Of a stretch of DNA of 56,268 nucleotides, positions 39,307 to 48,312 are shown piece by piece (position 1 is the stretch's first letter; each line of letters starts with the position of its first letter). A program made the translations under genes and the position numbers. A model generated the notes under the pieces. The model was not told where the DNA came from. It did no database searches and worked only from the letters and a program-made list of their open reading frames with translations. The stretch comes from DASPSR01 sp035516175 (GTDB lineage: Bacteria > Nitrospirota > UBA9217), in NCBI GenBank assembly GCA_035516175.1, contig DATJAO010000072.1, forward strand, positions 1 to 56,268, given 5' to 3'.

Positions 39307-40857
39307 ATGAAGCCGCCCGTAGTGATCCTCTCCGATAACGACGCGGACCGGCGTGCGATTGCCGATGCTGCATTGTCACAGGGATGCAGGGCGCTTCTTG
39401 CCGGTTCCGTGGCAGAAGCGTCTGAACATCTTAAGAAAGTGACCTCATGTCTTCTTTTCTGCGACGCAGCGCTCACCAGCGGTGGCGGCGCATTCAGCTC
39501 GCTGGCCAGTGACTGCGGCCGGTCCGGCATTCACATCATCCTTATTGCTGCTGCGGATATAAAACCCGGTCTTCTTAAGGCCCTCAAACCGTGGGTTCAT
39601 GATTATCTCGGCACTCCGGTGCTGCGGGAGTCGGCAGCTGCCAGGATCAAGAATGCAATCCGGATGAAAAATCTCGAACAGGCGGCGGGCAAGGCGGGCT
39701 GTGATTTACAGGATTGGCTGTCCCAGCTCGAAACCGTCGTTAACTGTTTCGACCCACTCGCGTTCGATGCAGCCAAATCGCAGGGCAATCTTGCGAGCCG
39801 GCTTATCCGCATGTTACCGAACGACCGGGACAAGCCTGCATACCTCATGGTCGCGGTGCCCGACGGATGCATGAAGTTGGATTGCGACCTGTATGCTGCC
39901 GGAGATGAGGGAGCGGAGAAGATCGTTGAACGCATCAAGATCCCGGAGTCTGCCCTCTTTCTGCGGATTAAGGCCGCCGAAAGTCTGTCCTATGCGAACT
40001 ATTCCGATCGGGGTGGTCGCCTTGAAGATCTGCACGCATTTCTTCCGCCGGAGTTGCTCGAGGCGGTCGGCACTGTCCATAACCTTGCCGGCTTCGTATA
40101 TTTAGATACCTACGTGATAGCATTCAATTACGGCAGACCGGTAACAGCCGAGGATGCACTGTTCCTGAAGGGGCTTGCGCTTCCCGGCACCTTTCTCGGC
40201 GTCGTGGCCGGTGAGTTCCGTGGTGTATCAGAATCGTTCCTCGTGATGGCAAGGGCGCTTGCAGTCGCTACGGACTCGCACCGTGATAACGGCGCACACG
40301 TGCAGCGCATGAACGAGTACGCAAGGGCCATCGCCGAGCGGATGTCACTGCCTGATTCATTTATCAGAACGATCTCCTATTCCGCTCAGCTTCACGATGT
40401 GGGCAAGATATACATCCACCCCGACCTTCTTGATAAGCCGCTCAGACTCACGCCGCACGAGTTCGAACTGGTGAAAAAACACGCCTCGCTTGGTGCAAGG
40501 ATCCTTGGCGACGCGCCTATGCTGCGCGTTGCCAGAAATATCGCCCTTACCCATCACGAGTGCTGGGACGGAAGCGGGTATCCCGTGGGTTTGGCAGGAA
40601 ATGCGATCCCCCTCGAGGGCGCAATCATAAAGGTGGCAGACGTCTACGATGCGCTCCGCACCATGTACCCATACAAGTCGCCGTATTCCCATGACGATGC
40701 GTGCCAGCTCATCCTCGCCGGCGGCGGTGACGGATGTCACGAAATCCTGCCCTCACATTTCCATCCCGATGCCCTCAGGGCTTTCCGGGCGACCGCAGGC
40801 AGGTTTGAAGAAATCTATCATAGTGCAGGACAGCAAATTCCCGTTCAGATAAAATAA
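39307..40857 (+). CDS. Receiver-like and HD-GYP domain signalling protein
   Basis: A 516-residue protein. N-terminal receiver-like fold (about 1-115) with VVILSDNDADRRAIADAAL and a LLFCDAAL strand holding an acidic residue at the phosphoacceptor place; a middle GAF-like region (about 130-300); and a C-terminal HD-GYP domain (about 315-510) with LHDVGKIYIHPDLLDKP and HHECWDGSGYPVGL. HD-GYP proteins are cyclic-di-GMP phosphodiesterases. The metal-binding HD and GYP motifs are complete, so activity is likely. Start at 39307 and not 39 bp earlier, because a -10 box sits there. mscS follows after 6 bp. Confidence 0.85.
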   Translation: MKPPVVILSDNDADRRAIADAALSQGCRALLAGSVAEASEHLKKVTSCLLFCDAALTSGGGAFSSLASDCGRSGIHIILIAAADIKPGLLKALKPWVHDYLGTPVLRESAAARIKNAIRMKNLEQAAGKAGCDLQDWLSQLETVVNCFDPLAFDAAKSQGNLASRLIRMLPNDRDKPAYLMVAVPDGCMKLDCDLYAAGDEGAEKIVERIKIPESALFLRIKAAESLSYANYSDRGGRLEDLHAFLPPELLEAVGTVHNLAGFVYLDTYVIAFNYGRPVTAEDALFLKGLALPGTFLGVVAGEFRGVSESFLVMARALAVATDSHRDNGAHVQRMNEYARAIAERMSLPDSFIRTISYSAQLHDVGKIYIHPDLLDKPLRLTPHEFELVKKHASLGARILGDAPMLRVARNIALTHHECWDGSGYPVGLAGNAIPLEGAIIKVADVYDALRTMYPYKSPYSHDDACQLILAGGGDGCHEILPSHFHPDALRAFRATAGRFEEIYHSAGQQIPVQIK

Positions 40858-40863
40858 TCTTCC

Positions 40864-41913
40864 ATGATATTGAATTATCAATATCCACTTACGATCCTCA
40901 TTGTCTCGGCCGTCACGGCCGTGCTCCTCATTTTAAGGAAAATGCTCTTTAGCTTTTTCCGGCGCCTTGCAAAAAGGACCTCCAGCGAAATATCTGATCT
41001 CCTGCTCGACGGATTGGAAGGTCCTTCTGCGCTCCTCATCATCGCCCTTGCCTTCTATGTCAGCATACGGCTGTCGGAGCTCCCCGAGGCTTACCTCGGG
41101 TATGTCGAGAAGGGCCTGTATCTGTCGCTTATCCTCACGGTTACCATCGGTCTCGCAAACACAAGCGGCAGGATAATTGCGTTCGTCCTGAAAAAGGCGG
41201 ATCTCCCGATCTCGGTGACGAGCCTGCTCCATGCGGTGACCAAGGCGCTGGTCTATGCCATAGGCGCCCTCACCATACTGAACTTCCTTGGCGTGTCAAT
41301 TACGCCGATCATCACCGCCCTTGGCGTCGGCGGTCTTGCCATGGCCCTTGCTCTCCAGGACACCCTCTCCAATCTCTTTGCCGGAATCCATATTCTCGCC
41401 GAACATACCATACGGGTAGGCGATTTCATCAAGCTCGAAACGGGGCAAGAGGGGTATGTGGAGGATATCAGCTGGCGCACGACGAGAATACGCATGCTGC
41501 CGAATAATATGGTCATCGTGCCGAACAGCAAACTCTCTCAGAGCGTGGTCACGAATTACAACCTGCCCGAGCGCCGCATGGCAATCCTGGTCCCCGTGAG
41601 CGTGAGCTATGATTCGGACCCCGATGCAGTCGAGCAGGCACTGGTCGATGTGGCGAAGAAGACAGCAGCAGAGGTCCCGGGTCTCCTGAGCGAACCGGAG
41701 CCATCGGTGCGTTTTGTCCCCGGCTTCGGCGCTTCGTCCCTTGATTTTACCCTGATCTGTCATGTACGAGAGATCACGGATCAGCAGCCTGTTCTCCATG
41801 AACTGCACCGGAGGATACTCAAGCGCTTCAAGAACGACGGCATCCAGATCCCTTTCCCCACCCGCGTCATATATGTGAAGACCGATCCGTCAGAGACTCG
41901 CCGCCCATCATAA
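40864..41913 (+). CDS. MscS-family mechanosensitive channel
   Basis: A 349-residue small-conductance mechanosensitive channel. Three or more N-terminal membrane helices (about 5-25, 52-72 and 80-105), pore helix TM3 with the Gly/Ala pattern ITALGVGGLAMALALQDTLSNLFAG (about 140-165), then the beta domain (IRVGDFIKLETGQEGYVEDISWRTTRIRML, PNSKLSQSVVTNYNLPE) and a C-terminal alpha-beta domain (about 240-340). It releases osmolytes under hypo-osmotic shock. Probably translated with the HD-GYP gene (6-bp gap), although no ribosome binding site is clear. Confidence 0.92.
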   Translation: MILNYQYPLTILIVSAVTAVLLILRKMLFSFFRRLAKRTSSEISDLLLDGLEGPSALLIIALAFYVSIRLSELPEAYLGYVEKGLYLSLILTVTIGLANTSGRIIAFVLKKADLPISVTSLLHAVTKALVYAIGALTILNFLGVSITPIITALGVGGLAMALALQDTLSNLFAGIHILAEHTIRVGDFIKLETGQEGYVEDISWRTTRIRMLPNNMVIVPNSKLSQSVVTNYNLPERRMAILVPVSVSYDSDPDAVEQALVDVAKKTAAEVPGLLSEPEPSVRFVPGFGASSLDFTLICHVREITDQQPVLHELHRRILKRFKNDGIQIPFPTRVIYVKTDPSETRRPS

Positions 41914-42000
41914 CCCTGACAGAAGAATGGATATGCTCAAATTACAGCCCGTACGAAGCACTGTTCCACCACGCACATGAAGGACCTTCCTGCTTTCCGT

Positions 42001-42029
42001 TTGACAACGCCAGGGCGATAGTTTATTAT
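42001..42029 (+). promoter_or_regulatory. Promoter of the YhaM-type exonuclease gene
   Basis: TTGACA (42001-42006), 17-bp spacer, TATTAT (42024-42029): near-consensus. The expected leader is about 16 nt and carries GAGAGGAG, unlike the leaderless genes in this window. Confidence 0.8.
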
Positions 42030-42051
42030 CACATCACACATTGAGAGGAGC

Positions 42052-43143
42052 ATGATGCAGGCTATTGGGTCCTTAAAGGAAGGCGACTGGGTAGAGGAGA
42101 TATACCTCGTTACGGCAAAACAGGTGTCTACGGCCAAGAACGGTGTGACCTACCTATCCCTGAAGCTCGCGGATAAAACCGGTGAGATCGACGGAAAACT
42201 ATGGGACAATGCCGATGAGGTTGCCGGCAGATTCGAGCGCGAAGATTTCGTCCGGATCAAGGGGATCGCGGCCAACTATCAGGGAACGATGCAGATTAAG
42301 ATGAAAACGCTCGAAAAAGTCGACGATGCGAAGGTAGACATCGCCAACTTCATCCAGACGTCTCCCCGCAACCCCGAAGAGATGGTCACGGAGCTAAGGG
42401 CCATGACAGCGAGTATGGCGAATGTGCATCTCAGCCAGTTATTAAACGCCTTTCTGAACGACACCGCGTTCATGGAGCTGTTCAAGCGCACACCCGCAGC
42501 CAAGACTCTCCACCATAACTATGTCGGCGGCCTACTGGAACATGTGGTCGAGCTTGTATCCCTCGCAAAGGATGTGGCCAGACATTTCCCGTCGATCGAC
42601 GTGGACCTGCTTACGGTGGGAGCCTTTCTGCACGACATCGGCAAAGTACGAGAGCTTGGAGTAAGAAAATCCATCGAATATACCACCGAGGGAAGGCTCA
42701 TCGGCCATATTTCCCTCGGTTATGAAATGATCGTTGAAAAAATGAATATGATTCCCGGCTTCCCCGCTGAGCTCGCAATGCTGCTCAAGCATATCATGCT
42801 ATCGCACCATGGCGAGTATGAGTTTGGATCTCCCAAGAGGCCCAAGATCCAGGAAGCAATCATTATAAACTATCTTGACGACCTCTCTGCAAAGATCAAT
42901 AACTTCCAGGCCACCTTGAAGAAAGAGAACGTGGGTGAAGGAGAGTGGACGGCCTACAGCAAGATGCACGATCGATATCTCTACCGGCAGACGGGATATT
43001 CCGGCTCCAGGCCTACTCCCGGTGGTCGCGAAGACTCGGAAGAGACGAAGCACGCGGGCAAGAAGAGCGTAAGAGACGAACGGCGAGGGCTTAAGGGCAA
43101 TGACGCTCCCGAGTCTTCCGGCAAGCTGCCGCTGGATATATAA
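42052..43143 (+). CDS. YhaM-family 3'-5' exoribonuclease (OB-fold + HD)
   Basis: A 363-residue protein with an N-terminal OB-fold nucleic-acid-binding domain (about 5-90; TYLSLKLADKTGEIDGKLWDN) and an HD phosphohydrolase domain (about 150-290) with HHNYVGGLLEHVVELVSLA and GAFLHDIGKVRELG. This layout matches Bacillus YhaM, a manganese-dependent 3'-5' exonuclease. A basic, low-complexity C-terminus follows (about 315-363). GAGAGGAG precedes the ATG; a second ATG follows directly. Strong promoter at 42001. Confidence 0.85.
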   Translation: MMQAIGSLKEGDWVEEIYLVTAKQVSTAKNGVTYLSLKLADKTGEIDGKLWDNADEVAGRFEREDFVRIKGIAANYQGTMQIKMKTLEKVDDAKVDIANFIQTSPRNPEEMVTELRAMTASMANVHLSQLLNAFLNDTAFMELFKRTPAAKTLHHNYVGGLLEHVVELVSLAKDVARHFPSIDVDLLTVGAFLHDIGKVRELGVRKSIEYTTEGRLIGHISLGYEMIVEKMNMIPGFPAELAMLLKHIMLSHHGEYEFGSPKRPKIQEAIIINYLDDLSAKINNFQATLKKENVGEGEWTAYSKMHDRYLYRQTGYSGSRPTPGGREDSEETKHAGKKSVRDERRGLKGNDAPESSGKLPLDI

Positions 43144-43244
43144 ATGCAAGCGCGAAGGCCTAATCTCTTGATTCTAAATGTTAATCTGCAACTTCCTTAG
43201 GATTTAGAGGTTCGAATTTAGAATTTGCATTATATGAGGTATTC

Positions 43245-44150
43245 ATGTTCGGCGTACTCCGTAGTTTGAGCGATGGGCTTGCAAAAACCAGGAAGGGCTT
43301 TGCCGACAGGATCGGAGCCATGGTCCTCGGTGAAAAGATCAATGAGTCGTTCCTCGATGAGCTCGAGGAAGCGCTCATCGCATCGGATGTCGGTATGGAG
43401 ACGACGTCGCTGGTTCTGCAAGACCTCCATGAGCGATTCAAACGCAAGGAACTTTCCACCCCTGCACAGGTCAAGGAAAGACTCAAGCAGATCCTTTTTG
43501 AAATACTAGAATCGCGTTCTTCGGCTTTTTCCATCACCATGTCGCCGTCCGTTGTGCTCGTGGTCGGCGTTAACGGTACGGGCAAGACGACCACGATCGG
43601 CAAGCTTGCGTATCGGATTCAATCTCAAGGGAAAAAAGTGATGCTGGCCGCGGGAGACACGTTCCGTGCTGCGGCATCGGAACAGCTCTCGATCTGGGGA
43701 GAACGGGCTGGCATCCCCGTTATCAAGCATCGGGAAGGGGCGGACCCCGGGGCAGTGGTGTTCGATGCTGTTTCCGCCGCCAAGGCCAGAACAATCGACG
43801 TCCTTATCGTGGACACCGCCGGCAGGCTCCATACAAAATCGAACCTCATGGAAGAGCTGAAGAAGGTGCGGCGCATCCTGGCGCGTGAGCTCCCTGGGGC
43901 GCCCCATGAAACCTTGCTCGTCCTCGACGGAAGCACGGGCCAGAACGCCCTCGTTCAGGCGAAGATGTTCCATGAGGCAGTGGGCGTAACCGGTATCGTG
44001 ATTACCAAGCTGGATGGAACATCCAAGGGTGGCATCGTATTTGCCATTAACAAGGAACTCTCCATCCCGGTCAAGTTTATCGGCATCGGAGAGGCGATTG
44101 AAGACCTGCGGGAATTTAATTCGAAAGAGTTCGTAGATGCGCTGTTGTGA
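43245..44150 (+). CDS. ftsY: Signal recognition particle receptor FtsY
   Basis: A 301-residue FtsY containing N and G domains only; the acidic A domain of E. coli FtsY is absent, as is common outside Gammaproteobacteria. Seen: G1 GVNGTGKTTTIGKLA, the insertion box region with AAGDTFRAAASEQLSIW, G3 DTAGRLHTKSNLMEELKK, G4 TKLDGTSKGG and the closing GVGEAIEDL-type GIGEAIEDLREFNSKEFVDALL. It docks ribosomes with nascent membrane proteins at the SecYEG channel. Upstream intergenic repeats of AATTTAGAATT type lie at 43190-43235. Confidence 0.96.
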   Translation: MFGVLRSLSDGLAKTRKGFADRIGAMVLGEKINESFLDELEEALIASDVGMETTSLVLQDLHERFKRKELSTPAQVKERLKQILFEILESRSSAFSITMSPSVVLVVGVNGTGKTTTIGKLAYRIQSQGKKVMLAAGDTFRAAASEQLSIWGERAGIPVIKHREGADPGAVVFDAVSAAKARTIDVLIVDTAGRLHTKSNLMEELKKVRRILARELPGAPHETLLVLDGSTGQNALVQAKMFHEAVGVTGIVITKLDGTSKGGIVFAINKELSIPVKFIGIGEAIEDLREFNSKEFVDALL

Positions 44151-44237
44151 GAGCAGATCGCATAGGGCAAAAAGGATAGGGATAGGGAACACTCTGTTGT
44201 GCTCCACCCGATGCTCTCTGCAAGTCGGCGGAGGATC

Positions 44238-44528
44238 ATGGAGAGCGTAAAGGTCGAGATATTTGGTCAAGTGTACAGCATCAAGGGCAAGGATGACCAA
44301 GACTATATCCGAGAACTTGCGGCGTTTGTTGATGCAAAGATGAAGGATGTACAGAAGGGCACAGGCACCGCTGATCCTCACCGGGTTGCCATCCTTACGG
44401 CACTCACGATTTCCGACGAACTCTTCCGCTTACGCCGGCAGCACGGCACCCTAGAAAAGACGGCAGAGGCTGCAGCTCAACGGTTGCTTTCCATGACAGA
44501 AACCAAAAGCGGGGAAGAAAAAAAATAG
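44238..44528 (+). CDS. zapA: Cell-division protein ZapA
   Basis: A 96-residue ZapA-like coiled-coil protein that bundles FtsZ filaments. Seen: VKVEIFGQVYSIKGKDDQDYIRELAAFVDAKMKDVQ (globular head) and a C-terminal coiled-coil helix (about 48-85). ATG 44238 follows GGAGG; the longer frame upstream is unsupported. It is followed by the 6S RNA gene, a synteny also found in Proteobacteria. Confidence 0.9.
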   Translation: MESVKVEIFGQVYSIKGKDDQDYIRELAAFVDAKMKDVQKGTGTADPHRVAILTALTISDELFRLRRQHGTLEKTAEAAAQRLLSMTETKSGEEKK

Positions 44529-44638
44529 CAGACGGCCCGGTGCCTTTTTTTCAGGACAGAGAAAGATAAGATTGGCATAACCTGTTGAAATTAAATGTGT
44601 TTTATCTGTGGCACTAAGACAGCGTATTATTTTTCCCC

Positions 44639-44669
44639 TTGCCATTTTTTGATGATTCTGGTATATAAT
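44639..44669 (+). promoter_or_regulatory. Promoter of 6S RNA
   Basis: TTGCCA (44639-44644) and TATAAT (44664-44669), spacer 19 bp. The predicted start is near 44676. Confidence 0.5.
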
Positions 44670-44689
44670 ATGTAGCTGATAAAGGAACT

Positions 44690-44885
44690 TGAAAACAGTC
44701 CCCTGCTTTGCGCGTGATTGATATAACTTGTTCCTCGTGAAAAAAAATTAAAGGGAGCTGTCCCCGCGAAAGGGTGTGCATGCCCAGACAAGACTGGGAA
44801 GCCTAAACTTTCCGATATGGCGCCCACCTGGTAACTACCAGGAATCAAGTTTATCTACACGGCAAAAGCGGGGGATTTTTATATT
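44690..44885 (+). ncRNA. ssrS: 6S RNA
   Basis: About 190 nt with the 6S plan: a closing stem CCCCTGCTTTGC (44700-44711) pairing with GCAAAAGCGGGG (44862-44873), an open central bubble, and inner hairpins CCCAG/CTGGG (44783-44798) and CCTGGT/ACCAGG (44827-44842). The sequence GTGCATGCCCAG...CTGGGAAGCCTAAA resembles the conserved GAGCATGCTCGG...CGAGAAGCCTTAAA segment of E. coli 6S RNA. A short T-run follows the 3' stem. 6S RNA binds the RNA polymerase holoenzyme and shifts transcription in stationary phase. Position directly after zapA strengthens the call; exact ends are uncertain. Confidence 0.75.
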
Positions 44886-45028
44886 TCGGTTAAAAGGCAT
44901 CATAACTAGTTATTAATTAATGAAAACGTGCAATCAGCGCATATTGAAGGGGCGGTAAGTAGGGAAGGCCCGGCGCTTGTGATAGTATCAATGTATCAGC
45001 GGTTTACTGAGAAAGAAAGATACCAACC
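44886..45028. other. Spacer after 6S RNA, nothing recognised
   Basis: No frame or motif stands out. Confidence 0.4.
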
Positions 45029-45205
45029 GTGAATTCTCAGGTTTCTGGTCTATTCTCGGTTCCGCACAAAGATTGTATTTGCCAGCAGGGTAACAAACTT
45101 ATTGAACATGGGGATATTCGTTCATACATATACACATCGAGAGGCAGAATCGACGATGAACTTTCCGGGAAGTATGCATGGTATAAACGCACAGAACAGA
45201 TATGA
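45029..45205 (+). CDS. Possible 58-residue protein, GTG start
   Basis: A frame from GTG 45029 to TGA 45203-45205, preceded by GAAAGAAAG and by a stop at 45008. The protein reads VNSQVSGLFSVPHKDCICQQ, then a stretch ending GDIRSYIYTSRGRIDDELSG and KYAWYKRTEQI. The mix of charged and aromatic residues looks coding-like, but the frame is short and no family is recognised. It could be a remnant of a longer gene. The rest of the gap up to 45334 holds nothing I can support. Confidence 0.3.
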   Translation: MNSQVSGLFSVPHKDCICQQGNKLIEHGDIRSYIYTSRGRIDDELSGKYAWYKRTEQI

Positions 45206-45334
45206 TGCATTTTCCCGCAGAGAGGATGTCTCTTGACGCATACCCGGTATATCCCCTGTAAGCTGCTATCCTGATCCGGCCAATCTGGTTTTCTCGCTAT
45301 CACTTGCCCGTGTAGGCTCTCCTGAAGCATTTCG

Positions 45335-46678
45335 TTGGGTCTCAAGAATCTCAAAAAACAGGCGCATTCTTTGCCCTTGACCACAGAGCCGTTCGAACCA
45401 CCTCTGGCGTGGCGGATGCGTCCCCGCGACCTGTCCGAATTCGTAGGCCAACAGCATATCCTCGGCGAGGGAAAACTCCTTCGAAGGGCCATCGAGACCG
45501 ACCGGTTCATGTCGCTCATACTCTTCGGTCCACCCGGTGTGGGCAAGACCGCTCTTGCGCACCTGATCGCCGAGCGCAGCAAGGCGCACTTTGTCTCTCT
45601 GAATGCCGTTACCGCAGGCGTGGCGGACATCAGGAAGGTGACGCAAGAGGCTGCGCTGGAACGGGATCAAAGCGGCAAGAGGACCATCCTCTTCATCGAC
45701 GAGATCCACCGGTTTACACGCGTGCAGCAGGACGCGCTGCTGCCAGACGTTGAACGGGGGAATATCACCCTCATCGGCGCTTCGACGCAGAACCCGTTTT
45801 TCGCGATTATCCCCGCGCTCTCATCCCGCTCGCAGATCTTCGAATTCAAACCGCTCAGGAACGAGGATATCAGGGCACTTATCATGCGCGCGCTTTCGGA
45901 TAAGGAACGGGGGCTCGGAAATCTATCCTTGACCCTGACCCCGGATGCCCTCGAACTCATCATCGTGAAATCCAATGGAGACGCGAGGCGCGCATTGAAT
46001 GCGCTCGAGCTCGGAGTGCTCTCGACTCCTCCCGGCCCGCTGGGAGCCATCGTTTATGACCTCCACACGGCCGAGGAATCGATCCAGAAGAAAGCGCTGG
46101 CCTATGATGAAGATGAGCATTACGATACGATCTCCGCGTTCATTAAGAGCATGCGCGGGAGCGATCCCGATGCCGCACTCTATTGGATGGCCAAGATGAT
46201 CTACGCAGGTGAAGACCCCTTGTTCATCGCGCGCAGGATCGTTATCGCGGCGAGCGAAGATGTGGGAAACGCCGATCCCCGGGCGCTTGTCCTCGCGACT
46301 GCGGCATATCAGGCCGTGGAGCGGATCGGCATGCCCGAAGGCGGGATCCCGTTGGCGCAGGCGGCTGTATACGTGGCCTCGGCGCCCAAGAGCAATGCTT
46401 CCTACCTTGGCATCAAGGAAGCGATCAAAGATATTGAGGAAGGAAATCTCCTGCCCGTGCCCGACCATCTCAGAGACGCTCATTACAAAGGCGCCACGCG
46501 GCTCGGCAGGGGCAAAGGATACAAGTATCCACACGATTACCCGGGCCATTATACGGCCCAGGAATACCTCCCGCAGAAGCGGGAATATTACCGGCCCACG
46601 GAGCAGGGCGAAGAGAAAAGGATCAAGGAGCGCCTTGCCGGGCTGAAGAAGAGATATCAGGAGGAAAAGAATGACTGA
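45335..46678 (+). CDS. rarA: Replication-associated recombination protein A (RarA/MgsA)
   Basis: A 447-residue AAA+ ATPase of the RarA/MgsA/WRNIP1 family acting at stalled forks. Seen: PLAWRMRPRDLSEFVGQQHILGEGKLL, Walker A GPPGVGKTALAHLIA, Walker B ILFIDEIHRF, sensor 1 region TLIGASTQNPFFAI, arginine-finger region, and the C-terminal tetramerisation part (about 250-430; MIYAGEDPLFIARRIVIAASEDVG, YPHDYPGHY). The TTG at 45335 is the likely start but without a clear ribosome binding site. rny overlaps its end by 8 bp. Confidence 0.93.
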   Translation: MGLKNLKKQAHSLPLTTEPFEPPLAWRMRPRDLSEFVGQQHILGEGKLLRRAIETDRFMSLILFGPPGVGKTALAHLIAERSKAHFVSLNAVTAGVADIRKVTQEAALERDQSGKRTILFIDEIHRFTRVQQDALLPDVERGNITLIGASTQNPFFAIIPALSSRSQIFEFKPLRNEDIRALIMRALSDKERGLGNLSLTLTPDALELIIVKSNGDARRALNALELGVLSTPPGPLGAIVYDLHTAEESIQKKALAYDEDEHYDTISAFIKSMRGSDPDAALYWMAKMIYAGEDPLFIARRIVIAASEDVGNADPRALVLATAAYQAVERIGMPEGGIPLAQAAVYVASAPKSNASYLGIKEAIKDIEEGNLLPVPDHLRDAHYKGATRLGRGKGYKYPHDYPGHYTAQEYLPQKREYYRPTEQGEEKRIKERLAGLKKRYQEEKND

Positions 46679-48227
46679 TTATATCGTTTTGTTGATTGCA
46701 GGGCTTGCCGGAGGATTCGGCCTCGGTCTGCTGATCAAGGGCAGGGTCGCGGCAGGCAAGATCAAGGAGGCCCAAACTGAGGCTGCACGGATCATCGCGA
46801 GCGCTGAGCGCGAGGCAGAGACCAAACGCAAGGAAGCCGTCCTCGAGGTCAAGGACAAGCTGTATCAGGCCCGCGCTGATTTCGAAAAGGAAAATCGCGA
46901 TAAGCGCCAGGAACTCCAGAACCAGGAGCGGAGGCTCACCCAGAAGGAAGAAAGTCTTGAGAAGAAGATCGACCTCATCGAGAAGCGGGAAGCGGATGCG
47001 GTGCGGCGCGAGCGCGAGCTCACGGCGCGGGAGAAGGTCACGATCGAGAAAGAAGAACGTTTTGAGAAGGGCCTTCGGGAACAACGGCAGATGCTCGAGA
47101 AGATCGCGAATATGACCGCCGAAGAGGCGAAGCGTCAGCTCATGCTCTCGATGGAAGACGAGGCCAAGTACGAGGCGGCGAAGACCATCAAGAGGATAGA
47201 GGACGAGGCCAAAGAGGAGGCCGACAAGAAGGCCAAGAACATCATCAGTCTGGCTATCCAGCGGTACGCAAGCGACTATGTGGCCGAGGCAACCGTCTCG
47301 GTGGTGAACCTGCCGAACGATGAGATGAAGGGCAGGATCATCGGCCGTGAAGGTAGAAACATACGTGCGCTCGAGGCCGCAACCGGCATCGATCTCATCA
47401 TCGATGATACACCGGAGGCTGTGATCCTTTCTTGTTATGATCCGCTCCGGAGAGAGATCGCCCGCCTGACCATCGAGCGTCTGATCCAGGATGGCCGTAT
47501 CCATCCGGCAAGGATCGAAGAGATCGCGGAGAAGGTCAAAAAGGACCTGGATCTCGCCATGAAGGAAGAGGGTGAGAAGGCGGCCTTTGACCTTGGCATC
47601 CACAACATGCACCCCGAGATCATCAAGCTCATCGGCAGGCTCAAGTACCGCACGAGCTACGGACAGAACGTGCTCATGCATTCACGCGAGGTGGCATATT
47701 TCGCGGGCATCATGGCCGCGGAGTGCGGTGTTGACCAGAAGCTCGCACGGCGTGCGGGACTGCTGCACGACCTGGGCAAGTCCATCGACCATGAGGTGGA
47801 GGGAACGCATCCCCAGATCGGCGGAGACCTGGCTAAGAAGTACGGTGAGAATCCCAAAGTGATCAATGCGATCCTGACCCACCACGGAGACGGTGAGCCG
47901 AACTGTGTCGAGTCTGTTCTCGTGGCGGCCGCGGACGCGCTCTCTGCGGGTAGGCCCGGTGTGCGGCGGGAGACCCTCGAGAGCTACCTCAAGCGGCTCG
48001 AACAGCTAGAAACGGCAGCCAATTCCTTCAAGGGCGTGGAGAAGTCCTATGCCATCCAGGCAGGGCGCGAGATCAGGATCATCGTGAAACCTGAAGACCT
48101 CTCGGACGCGCATTCTGCCCAGCTTTCGCGCGATATAGCCAAGAAGATCGAGCAGGAGTTGTCTTACCCCGGTCAGATCAAGGTGACGGTCGTGCGCGAG
48201 AGCAGATACGTGGAGTACGCGAAGTAG
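46671..48227 (+). CDS. rny: Ribonuclease Y
   Basis: A 518-residue membrane-anchored endoribonuclease. N-terminal membrane helix (about 3-22), long coiled coil (about 25-200, repeats of E-K-R-rich heptads), KH domain (about 210-270; MKGRIIGREGRNIRALEAATGIDLIIDD) and HD domain (about 330-430; LMHSREVAYFAGIMAAE, RAGLLHDLGKSIDHEVEGTH). It starts mRNA decay in many bacteria. AGGAGG lies inside the end of rarA, 9 nt before the start, so translation is coupled. ymdB follows, a conserved gene order. Confidence 0.97.
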   Translation: MTDYIVLLIAGLAGGFGLGLLIKGRVAAGKIKEAQTEAARIIASAEREAETKRKEAVLEVKDKLYQARADFEKENRDKRQELQNQERRLTQKEESLEKKIDLIEKREADAVRRERELTAREKVTIEKEERFEKGLREQRQMLEKIANMTAEEAKRQLMLSMEDEAKYEAAKTIKRIEDEAKEEADKKAKNIISLAIQRYASDYVAEATVSVVNLPNDEMKGRIIGREGRNIRALEAATGIDLIIDDTPEAVILSCYDPLRREIARLTIERLIQDGRIHPARIEEIAEKVKKDLDLAMKEEGEKAAFDLGIHNMHPEIIKLIGRLKYRTSYGQNVLMHSREVAYFAGIMAAECGVDQKLARRAGLLHDLGKSIDHEVEGTHPQIGGDLAKKYGENPKVINAILTHHGDGEPNCVESVLVAAADALSAGRPGVRRETLESYLKRLEQLETAANSFKGVEKSYAIQAGREIRIIVKPEDLSDAHSAQLSRDIAKKIEQELSYPGQIKVTVVRESRYVEYAK

Positions 48228-48312
48228 TGACGGCAAAGGGCAAAGAGTTTAAATCCATGCTCCATGCCGCATACGCTAAACCGGGAGAGCAAATCGTTCA
48301 AAGGAGTACTGA

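Noticed and set aside
43200..43235. GGTTCGAATTT considered as a tRNA T-arm
   Set aside because: No cloverleaf can be drawn around it; it belongs to the AATTTAGAATT-type repeat before ftsY.
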